Below, piece after piece: positions 18,326 to 28,000 of a stretch of DNA of 37,201 nt (positions are counted from its first letter, which is position 1; the number at the start of each line of letters is the position of its first letter). The position numbers and the translations under genes were made by a program. The stretch spans positions 1 through 37,201 of the forward strand of contig JAIROO010000135.1 in the NCBI GenBank assembly GCA_031257535.1. Direction: 5' to 3'. The notes beneath the pieces were generated by a model. The model was not told where the DNA came from. It saw only the letters and a list, made by a program, of their open reading frames with translations, and did not search any database. The DNA is from Deltaproteobacteria bacterium. Lineage in GTDB: Bacteria; Desulfobacterota; Desulfarculia; Adiutricales; Adiutricaceae.

Positions 18326-18838
18326 ATGTCGGTCGTAGTTTCGCCCTCTAACCCCCCTGAACCCGTCAGCCCCCACGCTTTGGAGTTGGCGGCTTTAGAG
18401 CCTATCTTTGAGACTTACCAAAACGCGGCTAGGGGGTCCTTAATCCCGGTTCTCCAAGCCGCCCAAGAAACTTACGGATATCTGTCGACCACGGTTTTAG
18501 AGACCATCGCCTCTCGTCTTAATTTTCCCATCAGCCAGATCTACGGGGTGGTCACCTTTTATTCCCAGTTCCGCTTAGCCCCTAGGGGCAAGCACGTTAT
18601 CCGAGCCTGCCAGGGCACGGCTTGTCACGTCCGCGACTCCTCTTTGGTCTTAGAGACTTTAAAGTCCGCCTTAGGGGTCACCCCCGGCGGGACGACCGCG
18701 GATCTTCAGTTTACCTTAGAAACCGTGGCCTGTATTGGGGCCTGTAGCTTAGCCCCGGTCATGATGATCGACAACGAGGCTCACGGCCGTCTGCGCCCTG
18801 ACCGCGTTCGGGCCATTTTAGACAAGTACCGCGGGTAA
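18326..18838 (+). CDS. hydC: NAD(P)-dependent [FeFe]-hydrogenase NuoE-like subunit (HydC/HndA)
   Basis: PVLQAAQETYGYLS, VYGVVTFYSQF, ACQGTACHVR, CIGACSLAPVMMID thioredoxin-like [2Fe-2S] motifs. Confidence 0.93.
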   Translation: MSVVVSPSNPPEPVSPHALELAALEPIFETYQNAARGSLIPVLQAAQETYGYLSTTVLETIASRLNFPISQIYGVVTFYSQFRLAPRGKHVIRACQGTACHVRDSSLVLETLKSALGVTPGGTTADLQFTLETVACIGACSLAPVMMIDNEAHGRLRPDRVRAILDKYRG

Positions 18839-18855
18839 AAAGGAGGCGGAAACCT

Positions 18856-20766
18856 ATGAGAAAACTAGAAGATCTGCCTCGCTTAAATGGAGTCATGGAT
18901 CTCGAGGCCTTAAAAAGCCGCGTCTTACCCAGGATCGCCATTAGGCGCGACCCCAAAGCCGCTCCCTTTAACGACGTCACCCATCACGTCATGATCTGCG
19001 GCGACACTGGCTGCGCCTCCTCGGGCTCCAAAGCCATAATTGAGACCTTTAAAGAGGAGTTGGCCGCCCGCAATCTCGACAAGACCGTGGACGTGGTCGT
19101 GATTGGTTGCCACGGGTTTTGCGAGATGGGCCCTTTACTGGTCGTCTATCCCGACGACTTTTACTACATTCGGCTTAAACCCGACGACGTGGCCGAGATC
19201 ATTGAGGAGACCATTATCCATCGGCGCCCGGTCCCTAAGTTTTTGTATCACGACCGGGAGACCATGCGCCCCATCGTTCATTACCAAGAGATCGAGTTTT
19301 ACGCCAAACAAAACCGGATTCTTTTGGCTAATTGCGGGCACATAAACCCCGAGGACGTGGAGGAGTACATCGCCAACGACGGGTATAAAGCCTTAGCCAA
19401 GGCCTTAAGCCGTCGCGACGACCCTTTAAGCCTTTTGGAGGAGATCAAAAAATCCGGTTTAAGGGGCCGGGGGGGCGGAGGTTTTCCGACCGGTCGTAAA
19501 TGGGAGCTGTGTCGCGAGGCCCCAGGCGACGTTAAGTACATTATCTGTAACGCCGACGAGGGCGACCCCGGGGCTTTTATGGACCGCTCGCTGATGGAAG
19601 GCGACCCTCACCGCCTTTTAGAAGGCATGATTATTGGAGGTTTAGTCATTGGGGCCAAGGAAGGCTACATCTACGTCCGGGCCGAGTACCCAATCGCCGT
19701 TAAACGCCTTAAAAACGCCATCGCCCAGGCCGAGGCTTTAGGTTTACTGGGCGACAATGTCTTGGGCACGGACTTTTCTTTTAAGATCTTCGTCAAAGAA
19801 GGAGCTGGGGCCTTTGTTTGTGGGGAGGAAACGGCCTTAATCCACTCCATTGAGGGTCAAAGGGGCATGCCCACCTCGCGGCCTCCATTTCCAGCGGTCT
19901 CTGGCCTGTGGGGTCAGCCCACCAACAACAATAACGTGGAAACTTGGGCCAACGTCCCGGGGATCATTTTACGCGGCGGAGAGTGGTTCGCCTCCTTTGG
20001 CACGGAAAAATCTAAAGGGACCAAGGTTTTCGCCTTAACCGGCAAAATCCGCAACACCGGTCTCGCCGAAGTCTCCATGGGCCTGACCATGCGGGAGATT
20101 ATTTACGACATCGGCGGGGGCGTCCAAAACAACAAAAAGTTTAAAGCCGTCCAGATAGGTGGCCCGTCGGGCGGTTGTTTGCCCGAGTCCATGATCGATA
20201 GGCCCGTTGACTACGACTCCCTCATCGAGGCGGGAGCCATGATGGGCTCAGGAGGTCTAGTGGTCGTGGACGAGGACACTTGTATGGTGGCTCTCGCTCA
20301 GTTCTTCTTGTCCTTTACTCGGGACGAAAGCTGCGGCAAATGCACCCCTTGTCGCGAGGGCACCACCCGGATGCTCAACATCTTAAATAACATCACCAAA
20401 GGTCATGGCAAAGCCGGGGATATCGAGCTACTCGAAGAACTAGCCAAAAACATTAAGATCTCGGCCTTGTGCGGTTTAGGCCAGACCTCGCCTAACCCCA
20501 TTCTCTCGACCTTAAACTACTTTCGGGAAGAGTATAAAGCTCACATCTACGAAAAACGCTGTCCCGCCCATCACTGCGTGGCCCTCATTAGCTACTGGAT
20601 CGACCCAGACCGCTGTATTGGCTGCGGGGCTTGTCGGAAAAAGTGTCCGGTCCAGGCCATTGACGGCTCCGCTAAAAAACCCCACACCATCGACGTCGGC
20701 AAATGCATTAAATGCGGGGTCTGCTTTACGGCCTGCCGCAAAACCCGCGCCATCTTTAAAAAGTGA
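18856..20766 (+). CDS. hydB: [FeFe]-hydrogenase NuoF-like diaphorase subunit (HydB/HndC)
   Basis: N-terminal [2Fe-2S] CGDTGCASSGS; SGLRGRGGGGFPTGRKW; ADEGDPGAFMDRSLMEGDPH; ESCGKCTPCREGT; two C-terminal 4Fe-4S motifs. Confidence 0.96.
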   Translation: MRKLEDLPRLNGVMDLEALKSRVLPRIAIRRDPKAAPFNDVTHHVMICGDTGCASSGSKAIIETFKEELAARNLDKTVDVVVIGCHGFCEMGPLLVVYPDDFYYIRLKPDDVAEIIEETIIHRRPVPKFLYHDRETMRPIVHYQEIEFYAKQNRILLANCGHINPEDVEEYIANDGYKALAKALSRRDDPLSLLEEIKKSGLRGRGGGGFPTGRKWELCREAPGDVKYIICNADEGDPGAFMDRSLMEGDPHRLLEGMIIGGLVIGAKEGYIYVRAEYPIAVKRLKNAIAQAEALGLLGDNVLGTDFSFKIFVKEGAGAFVCGEETALIHSIEGQRGMPTSRPPFPAVSGLWGQPTNNNNVETWANVPGIILRGGEWFASFGTEKSKGTKVFALTGKIRNTGLAEVSMGLTMREIIYDIGGGVQNNKKFKAVQIGGPSGGCLPESMIDRPVDYDSLIEAGAMMGSGGLVVVDEDTCMVALAQFFLSFTRDESCGKCTPCREGTTRMLNILNNITKGHGKAGDIELLEELAKNIKISALCGLGQTSPNPILSTLNYFREEYKAHIYEKRCPAHHCVALISYWIDPDRCIGCGACRKKCPVQAIDGSAKKPHTIDVGKCIKCGVCFTACRKTRAIFKK

Positions 20767-20775
20767 GGCCCCCCT

Positions 20776-22518
20776 ATGAGCGAAAAAGTATCTTTAACCA
20801 TCGACGATCTCCCGGTCACCGTCCCTCAAGGCGTGACCATCTGGGGGGCGGCCCAGACTTTAGGCCTAAAAATCCCCACTTTATGTCATCACTTTGACGT
20901 TAAACCCTATAGCGGCTGCCGGGTCTGCGTGGTCGAGGTGGTTGGCTCCAGAGCGTTGGTGGCCGCCTGCTCGGGCCCAGTCGCCGAAGGCCTGGTCGTT
21001 AAAACCAACTCCCCGAAAGTTAGGGAGGCCCGGCGCTTAATCGTCGAACTCCTTTTAGCCAACCACCCCAGGGACTGTTTTACCTGCCCTCGAAACCAAA
21101 GCTGCGAGCTCCAGACCTTAGCCTTAGAGCTGGGAGTCAGAGAAGTGAGGTTTGAGCAGGACAAGCCAACCTGGGAGTTAGACGAGTCCTCGCCTAGCTT
21201 AATCCGCGATCCCAATAAGTGCGTTTTGTGCGGTCGCTGCGTTAGATTCTGCGCCGAGATCCAGACCTGCTCGGTCTACACCTTCGCCAATCGGGGTTAT
21301 AACTCCATCGTCACCACGGCCTTTGGTCAGGGTTTAGGCGAGGTTCGCTGCACGCTCTGTGGCCAGTGCTCGGTGGTCTGCCCAGTGGGGGCCATCACCG
21401 TTAAAGACCACACGGAATATGTCTTAAACGCCATTAACAACCCCGACAAAATAGTCATCGTCCAGACCGCCCCGGCGACCCGGGTGGCTTTAGGCGAAAC
21501 CGTAGGTCTCCCTCCGGGCTCCATCGTGACCGGTAAAATGGTGGCGGGTTTAAAACGCTTAGGCTTTGACCGGGTCTTAGACACCAATTTTACGGCCGAC
21601 GTCACCATCATGGAAGAGGCCACCGAGTTTCTTCATCGCTTGAGCGAAGGCCATAATCTGCCCATGATTACCAGCTGCTCTCCGGGCTGGATCAACTTTT
21701 TAGAGATGTTTTACCCGGAAATGGTCGAGCTCCACTCCACCTGTAAAAGCCCGCAGCAGATTTTTGGGGCTTTGGTCAAAACTTATTACGCTAAGATTCA
21801 AGGCTTAGATCCAGCTAAAATCGTCTCCGTGGCCATCATGCCTTGCGTGGCTAAAAAGTTTGAGAGCGTTCGGCCCGAGATGAACGCGAGTGGCTACCAG
21901 GACGTGGACTACGTTTTAACCACCCGAGAACTGGGCCTTTTATTAAAGTCCAGTGGTTTAGACTTAAAAACCCTAAAACCCGAGGCCTATGACCCCATCA
22001 TGGGCCTGGGCACGGGCGCCGGGACCATCTTTGGGGTCACGGGCGGGGTCATGGAAGCGGCCTTACGAGCGGCTTACGAGTTAGTGACCAAAAAAACCTT
22101 AACTAACGTGGAGTTCAACGAGGTCCGGGGTTTGACGGGGATTAAGGAAGCGGAAATAGATCTTGACGGAACCAAAATTAAGGTCGCCGTGGGCCACGGC
22201 TTAGGTCGAGCCCGCCAGATCATGGAAACCATCAAAGCCGGTAACCCCCACGGCTGGAGTTTTATCGAGGTCATGGCCTGTCCGGGCGGGTGCGTGGCCG
22301 GGGGTGGCCAACCCATTAGCCTGGATCTGGCTTATCGGAGCAAAAGAGCCAAAGGCCTTTATGAGGACGACCGCAATCTGCCTTTACGCAAAAGCCAGGA
22401 CAATCCCGAGGTCCAAGCCCTATACCGCGATTATTTAAAGGAACCGGGCGGGGCTTTAAGCCATCAGCTTTTACACACGAGTTTCGCTAACCCCCACGAG
22501 CGGTTTATAAAATCTTAA
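20776..22518 (+). CDS. hydA: [FeFe]-hydrogenase catalytic subunit (HydA/HndD)
   Basis: H-cluster motifs TSCSPGWINFLE, MPCVAKKFE, EVMACPGGCVAGGGQP; N-terminal [2Fe-2S], HPRDCFTCPRNQSCEL cluster and two 4Fe-4S clusters. Confidence 0.98.
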   Translation: MSEKVSLTIDDLPVTVPQGVTIWGAAQTLGLKIPTLCHHFDVKPYSGCRVCVVEVVGSRALVAACSGPVAEGLVVKTNSPKVREARRLIVELLLANHPRDCFTCPRNQSCELQTLALELGVREVRFEQDKPTWELDESSPSLIRDPNKCVLCGRCVRFCAEIQTCSVYTFANRGYNSIVTTAFGQGLGEVRCTLCGQCSVVCPVGAITVKDHTEYVLNAINNPDKIVIVQTAPATRVALGETVGLPPGSIVTGKMVAGLKRLGFDRVLDTNFTADVTIMEEATEFLHRLSEGHNLPMITSCSPGWINFLEMFYPEMVELHSTCKSPQQIFGALVKTYYAKIQGLDPAKIVSVAIMPCVAKKFESVRPEMNASGYQDVDYVLTTRELGLLLKSSGLDLKTLKPEAYDPIMGLGTGAGTIFGVTGGVMEAALRAAYELVTKKTLTNVEFNEVRGLTGIKEAEIDLDGTKIKVAVGHGLGRARQIMETIKAGNPHGWSFIEVMACPGGCVAGGGQPISLDLAYRSKRAKGLYEDDRNLPLRKSQDNPEVQALYRDYLKEPGGALSHQLLHTSFANPHERFIKS

Positions 22519-22530
22519 CTTTTTTAATCA

Positions 22531-22565
22531 GGCCAAAAAAACCGAATCACCCGGTTTTTTTGGCC
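22531..22565. terminator. Bidirectional-type terminator hairpin downstream of hydrogenase operon
   Basis: Perfect 14-bp arms GGCCAAAAAAACCG ... CGGTTTTTTTGGCC. Confidence 0.85.
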
Positions 22566-23003
22566 TAAATAACGCCCCCAAAAATCTCCTTGCGCTTTTT
22601 TTAGCCCCAAAAAACCAAAAAACGGCCGGTTATGGCCAAAAAATGACTTGGGCCATAAAACCATTAGTCTGACCGATTAACGGCAAGACTTTGGCCCCCA
22701 AATCCAAGAAAAAACTCCCGTAAACCAAAATAAAGTTCTAAGACCAAAATAAACGCCAAGACCCCCTAAGACGCGCCAAAAACCTCGCTAAACCAAAATA
22801 ACGACGGATAAGCCAGTCGCTAAACCGAAAAGAAAAACCCTCGTCAGCGTAAACCAAAAAGGCTAATTTAAAGGGCCATCCAAAAAACGTCTTGACTAAT
22901 TCCCACCTAATCCACTATATTTAGACTAATTTAAGACCTCGTTTTACTAGAATCTAAGGCCAGGGTCAAACGTTAAATTTTGGTAATCGCTTAAGGCGCT
23001 AAG

Positions 23004-23081
23004 GGTCAAATCTCTTTTGGCGCTCAAATCTTTTTTGGTGACCTAATCTTTTTTGGAGACCTAATCTTTTTTGGAGACCTA
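23004..23081 (+). repeat. Tandem 18-bp repeat (ACCTAATCTTTTTTGGAG) running into a start codon
   Basis: Two perfect units at 23041-23058 and 23059-23076, two degenerate units before them, and acctaATG after. Confidence 0.85.
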
Positions 23082-23642
23082 ATGATCATTAATATTCACG
23101 GCTTTACGGGCCACGGAGCCAACTCCAAATACGACTGGCTAAAAGCCAACGTTCCTGACCAAGAGATCGTCGCCCCAGATCTGGACTACGTCGCCACCCC
23201 GCCGGAAGAGATCTTAAAGACCCTTTCGAACCTAGTCGGATCGGCCATCGCCACCCCCACCGTCCAAGAGCTATTTGTTTTAGGTAGTAGTTTAGGCGGT
23301 TTTTTCGCGCGACTTTTAAATATAATCTACCCTTTAGTCCCGACTATTTTAATTAACCCCACTCTTTGTCCTTTTATCCCTTTAAGGGGTTTAATCGACG
23401 ATAAGGCCTATTTGGCCCTTTTCGCTCGCTTAACCTTCCAAGACGACGCTAACCCGCCCCAAGGCCTTCACGTGATCGTGGGGAAGGCCGACGACCTCAT
23501 CGACCACGCCCACTTAACAAAACCATTGTTACCGCCTAACCTAAAAACATATTACGAGATCCCAGGCGGCGTCCATAGGCTGGTTTTAACCGAAGAAGTG
23601 GGGGCTATCTTGCGCTCTATCTTGTTTTCAAAAAGCGGCTAA
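23082..23642 (+). CDS. YqiA/UPF0227-like alpha/beta-hydrolase esterase
   Basis: IINIHGFTGHGANSKYDWL, LGSSLGGFFA nucleophile elbow, LINPTLCP, VIVGKADDLID, GGVHRL catalytic His. Confidence 0.8.
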   Translation: MIINIHGFTGHGANSKYDWLKANVPDQEIVAPDLDYVATPPEEILKTLSNLVGSAIATPTVQELFVLGSSLGGFFARLLNIIYPLVPTILINPTLCPFIPLRGLIDDKAYLALFARLTFQDDANPPQGLHVIVGKADDLIDHAHLTKPLLPPNLKTYYEIPGGVHRLVLTEEVGAILRSILFSKSG

Positions 23643-23810
23643 ACCATATTTTTGACCCGCTAAGACCTCTTTTGGCTAAAGTCAGGTCAGGGTTAGAGTC
23701 TTAAAAGGCCTAGTTTTTTTAAGGCGAAGATAACGGCTAAGCCCCTTGGTAAGTTCCGCGAATGGGGTCGCCCCTAAAAAGTTGGGGCCTTAAACGATTT
23801 GTCTACTCGA

Positions 23811-24000
23811 AGTTGGCCGCCTTTAGCCCCTTTAAATTTTCTGGCCCCTAAAATTTCTCCCCTCTACCCCCTTTAAATTTTCTGGCCTCTAAAAGTTGGC
23901 CGTCTTTAGTCCCTTCAAATTTTCTAACCCCTAAAATTTATCCCTTATAGCCCATTTCGATTTTCTGGCCCCTAACAGTTGGCCGCCTTTTTTGCCCAAG
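23811..24000. repeat. Tandem repeat, about 41.5 bp period with alternating A/B units (about 83 bp higher-order unit)
   Basis: A1 23811-23852, B1 23853-23893, A2 23894-23935, B2 23936-23976, partial A3 from 23977; shared core TTTAAATTTTCTGGCCCCTAAA. Confidence 0.88.
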
Positions 24001-24024
24001 ATCTCTTTCGATCTTGGTTTTTTT
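23996..24024 (+). terminator. Rho-independent terminator-like hairpin
   Basis: CCAAGATC-tctttc-GATCTTGG-TTTTTTT. Confidence 0.8.
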
Positions 24025-24054
24025 AGGTTTTGGTCTTGACTTCGCTCTCGCTCC

Positions 24055-24093
<39 letters not shown>

Positions 24094-24499
24094 CTTTAGG
24101 GGGTTTTTTCAAAAATCCTCTTAAAGGAATTTGGGTAAAACCGTTATTTTTCGCGCTTCGCCCTGGGTAATGATTACCCAAAAAACCAGGGGTCTTATAA
24201 AATACCCAAAAAAATTTCATAAAACTACTAAAATTAAATTTTAAAACCATAATATAAAGTTATTATATTTTTAAATTTTAAATTAATTATAATTGACCAG
24301 AGACCCAAAAGTTGGGCTCGTTACCTAAAAAGGAAATATGAACCAAAAATTTTCCCTGGCCCTCTGGCTTTATTTAGGCGGTCATGATTAGATTTAACGT
24401 CTATTAAAGCCAGTTTTTGTCGCCCAAAACTTTAAATCAAGACCTAGCCTAGAGCCTTGCGGTTCTTGACTACCGGTCAATAATACATATATATTTTTA

Positions 24500-24531
24500 A
24501 CTGAATATATTATTTAATTGATATATTCAGT
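24500..24531. promoter_or_regulatory. Perfect 11-bp inverted repeat, AT-rich
   Basis: ACTGAATATAT-tatttaattg-ATATATTCAGT. Confidence 0.5.
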
Positions 24532-25072
24532 GAATATTTTTCTTAAACCCAAGTCAACCAGTCAAGTTTCGCTCGCCAGACTAACGTATGTTTTAATAAT
24601 AAATTATCTTCAACTTAAAAATTGGCTTCGATTGCCCTTTTTTTTGAGGAGCGGAATCCGATTTTTAGGGCCAAAAAATTGGTCGGGCGCCAAAACCAAG
24701 CTGGTTTAGCCGCCTCTTTCCCTCATAAGCGTATATAACATTCGATCGCTAGTTTATGGCGCCAATTTTGCTGATAACAGGCTCTAGGTGGGCCGCGAAA
24801 CAACGACCCTTTTTTAGGGCCGAAAGTAAGTTCGCCCCTTCAGACCAAGGGGAAATTTTTGGCCACCAAAACGTAAAAGATCGTTTAAAGGCGAGGCAAT
24901 TTAACGTTAAAAAATTTAAACGTTTTAAACATAACCAACTATTTCAGGCGTCATTGATTTTCGCTAAAGGGATAAGTCTATTGACTTAACCCTTTTTGTC
25001 GTCTGTACGCCTTAACTAACGTCTTTAAACCGAATTAATTACGCTATTTTTTTGAAATATTTGGTGACTCAT

Positions 25073-28000
25073 ATGATAAAACATCGAATCCTTTTGGCAA
25101 TCGGCCTCTTGTCGATGTTAACCCTTTCTAAAGTCGCTTTGGCCATTACCGCCGACCCCTCTGACTATTATGTCGCCCCCCCATTAATGATAGGTGGAAC
25201 AAAACCTGCGATATTGCTGGTTTTGAGTAAAGACATCAAAATGTTCGCCCCAGCTTACTCGGCTCCGGCTGACCACGACGGGGATGGGCGCATGGACGTC
25301 GGGTTCAATCCAGCCATCGAATACACGGGCATCTTCGATCCGTACTCGTGTTACGCCTATAAAAAAGGCGCGATAAATTACACGGACGATAAGGGCAATC
25401 CCGACAAAAACGGCTCTGACGTCACCAAAAGAGGCCGCTTTTTTCGCGTGGGAGCTTCTATTCCCGACGAGCCAGACGCGGGACCGCCTTATCCAGACGC
25501 CAACCGCTTACCCGACGAGATTAAAAATGGTTACGACGATTCCTCTAACGGTCGGCCGGGTTATCGAGCTCCGCGCTCCAAAACCGGGATCTGCCCCCAA
25601 AGGCGGGATCCGGGCTCTGGGACTAAGCTGGACTCGGATAATCTCATCTGGAGCGGCAACTGGCTCAACTGGATCTCAAGCTCTCGGATCGACGTTATTC
25701 GTCAGGTTCTTTACGGGGGCAAAAGGATTTTAGACACCCCAACCTCCACGTATCTAGCCGCCGAGCTAATCCCGGAAAACGCCGGGGTCTGGGCTTACGA
25801 CGATTTCACCAAGTATTTCTGGTTAGATTACAACGAGGGCTCGCCCTATTACGACACCTTAAAATACTCTCCGGTCGACCCCAACCGGTGGGGCGGCAAA
25901 TATCGGCGGCTCCACGTTTATGGCCGGGTCGACAATAAACTTTTCATAATCGACAATATATGGTTTATGCGGCAGCACGAGGACACCTTAAACCACGAAG
26001 GTTTTCGGTCCTTTAGCGCTTTTTACCCCGCCCGGGACAAAGCCCAGTACTTACCCATTGAGTTTGTCTTAAACCTTTTCGCCGACATTTATAAGACCAG
26101 CGAGCTCGAGATGGTGGTTGAGGCTTGTAAACCTTTAACCCAAAAAGAGTCCTGGGACCTTTATTATGGCCATATCATCGGCCGCACTGACGCGAATAAA
26201 TATAAAGGCCGGGTCCCGACCAAAAAAGAAGAGATCCCCAACGAGTCGCTAATTGAGGCTGGGGATTACTGCCAGCGTTATGGCAATAACTTTAAACCCT
26301 CGGGCGTGATCCAAAAATACTCCCAGTTAGACCAGGCTTTGTTTGGTTTATTGACCGGGGCCTTTAGCGACCTCAATCGCTGGGACGCGGGCTGGCTTAG
26401 ACAAAACGTCGCCTCCATCCGCAATCACATTAACCCGGACGGCACTTTTAAGGGCGACAGCCAAAGCAATATTTTTAAAATGCTGGACGCCATTAGCCAA
26501 GTCACCAAAGCCCCCTTAGAGCCTTGGCAAGAAAAACCTAAAAACAACCTGCCAGTCGTGGACGCGAACTTAAAAAAACAGGGCAAAGGCTGGCGGGATC
26601 CCAAAGAGTCGAACTTTGGCAACCCCATTGGCGAGATGCTGTATGAGGGCTTACTGTACTTCGCCAAAAACTCTAAGTCCAACTATAACTACTGGCCGAC
26701 TTTTTTGGAAAATAACGAGGAAGTCGATCTCCCGCGCTTAGGGGCCACGGGTTTTGAGCCTTGGCGCTCGCCTTTGGCCATTGACTCGGGCGACTGTTTA
26801 AAACCGGTTATTTTGCTGTTAAGCGACGTGACCACTAGCCACGACGGCGACATGCTGCCCGGCTCCCCCCACGGGACGCGAGTCGGCGGCGAAGTGGCTC
26901 CGGCCTTAAACTTAAACTTTCCCGACCAGGCGAAGTTTCACGACGCTAAGGGTTTGGGCAAAACCTTTAACGTCAAAAACTACCTAGACGTTATTACCGA
27001 ACTTGAGGGTTTAAACGGTAAATCCTTTTATATCGCCAACTTAAACCCGGGAGCCTCGGGGGCCACCACTGACTCGGAGGCCAATAGCTCAAGGCAGCCC
27101 GTCGACCCGGCCGACACCAACCTTTGCGTCCCTCGGGTTTTAACCTCTTTAGCCGACGTTCGGGGCATCTGTCCTTCGGCGCCCCAAACTTATGGGACTT
27201 ATAGCGTGGCCGCGGCCGCTTATTACGGCAACACCCACGCCTTTGACGGCGGCCTAAACAGCGTTCAGACTTACGTCGTGGCTTTACCGACCATTTTCCC
27301 GGAAATTAACTTAGAGTCCAAAAACCGGGTCATCGCCATTAGCCCCATCGCCTTGTCGGTCAAATACCCTTGCGGCAACAATGGGGAGGGCGACCGGACT
27401 TACTGCCAAGGCTTAGGTAACGAGCCCACGGGGATCTCTTATCTAGGCCCCTTCGCCACCAGCGTCATCCAGTGGCGGTCCGACGACCAAGGCCGGGTCT
27501 ATAGCGGGGCGGTCTTCGCGGGTTTTAGTAGCCGCTTAGAGGGCGAGGGGGCCGACTACCAGCTGGACGCCCCGGTCCGCTACTATTTTGATCTGATCCG
27601 CGAGTGCCGACCGGCCGAAAAATGCGGGGACTCTTTAACCAGTAGTTTTCGCTATAAAAACGCCCATAACGGCGGCGGCTATCCGACGGCGGCCCAAGAA
27701 CAAAACTTAACCCGCTTCTTCTTTAACCAAGACAAGTATAAAACCAAGTACGCTTATACTTTAAAAGGCGACTCAGCGACCTATAAAGACGACATTAATG
27801 GCTGGGGCGGCAAGATTGAGCGACAAATCGCCAAAAAAATCTTAGCCGACTTCCAAGATGGTCGCTACGCTGGGGCCGCGGTCAAGCGCCGCCGGGAGTT
27901 TGTCTATAAGAACTGGGACGACCCCAAAAATCCCAACTATATCCTCTCCGGCGAAAGACCGAAAAACTACGGTGTCGCCGCCTATATTCCCGCGGGTTGG

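Noticed and set aside
23811-23976. CRISPR array
   Set aside because: The units are contiguous, about 41-42 bp, and degenerate along their full length; there are no unique spacers between conserved repeats and no cas genes in the window.
24756-24989. 77-aa ORF upstream of pilY1
   Set aside because: No recognisable domain and no clear Shine-Dalgarno; probably chance or decayed sequence.
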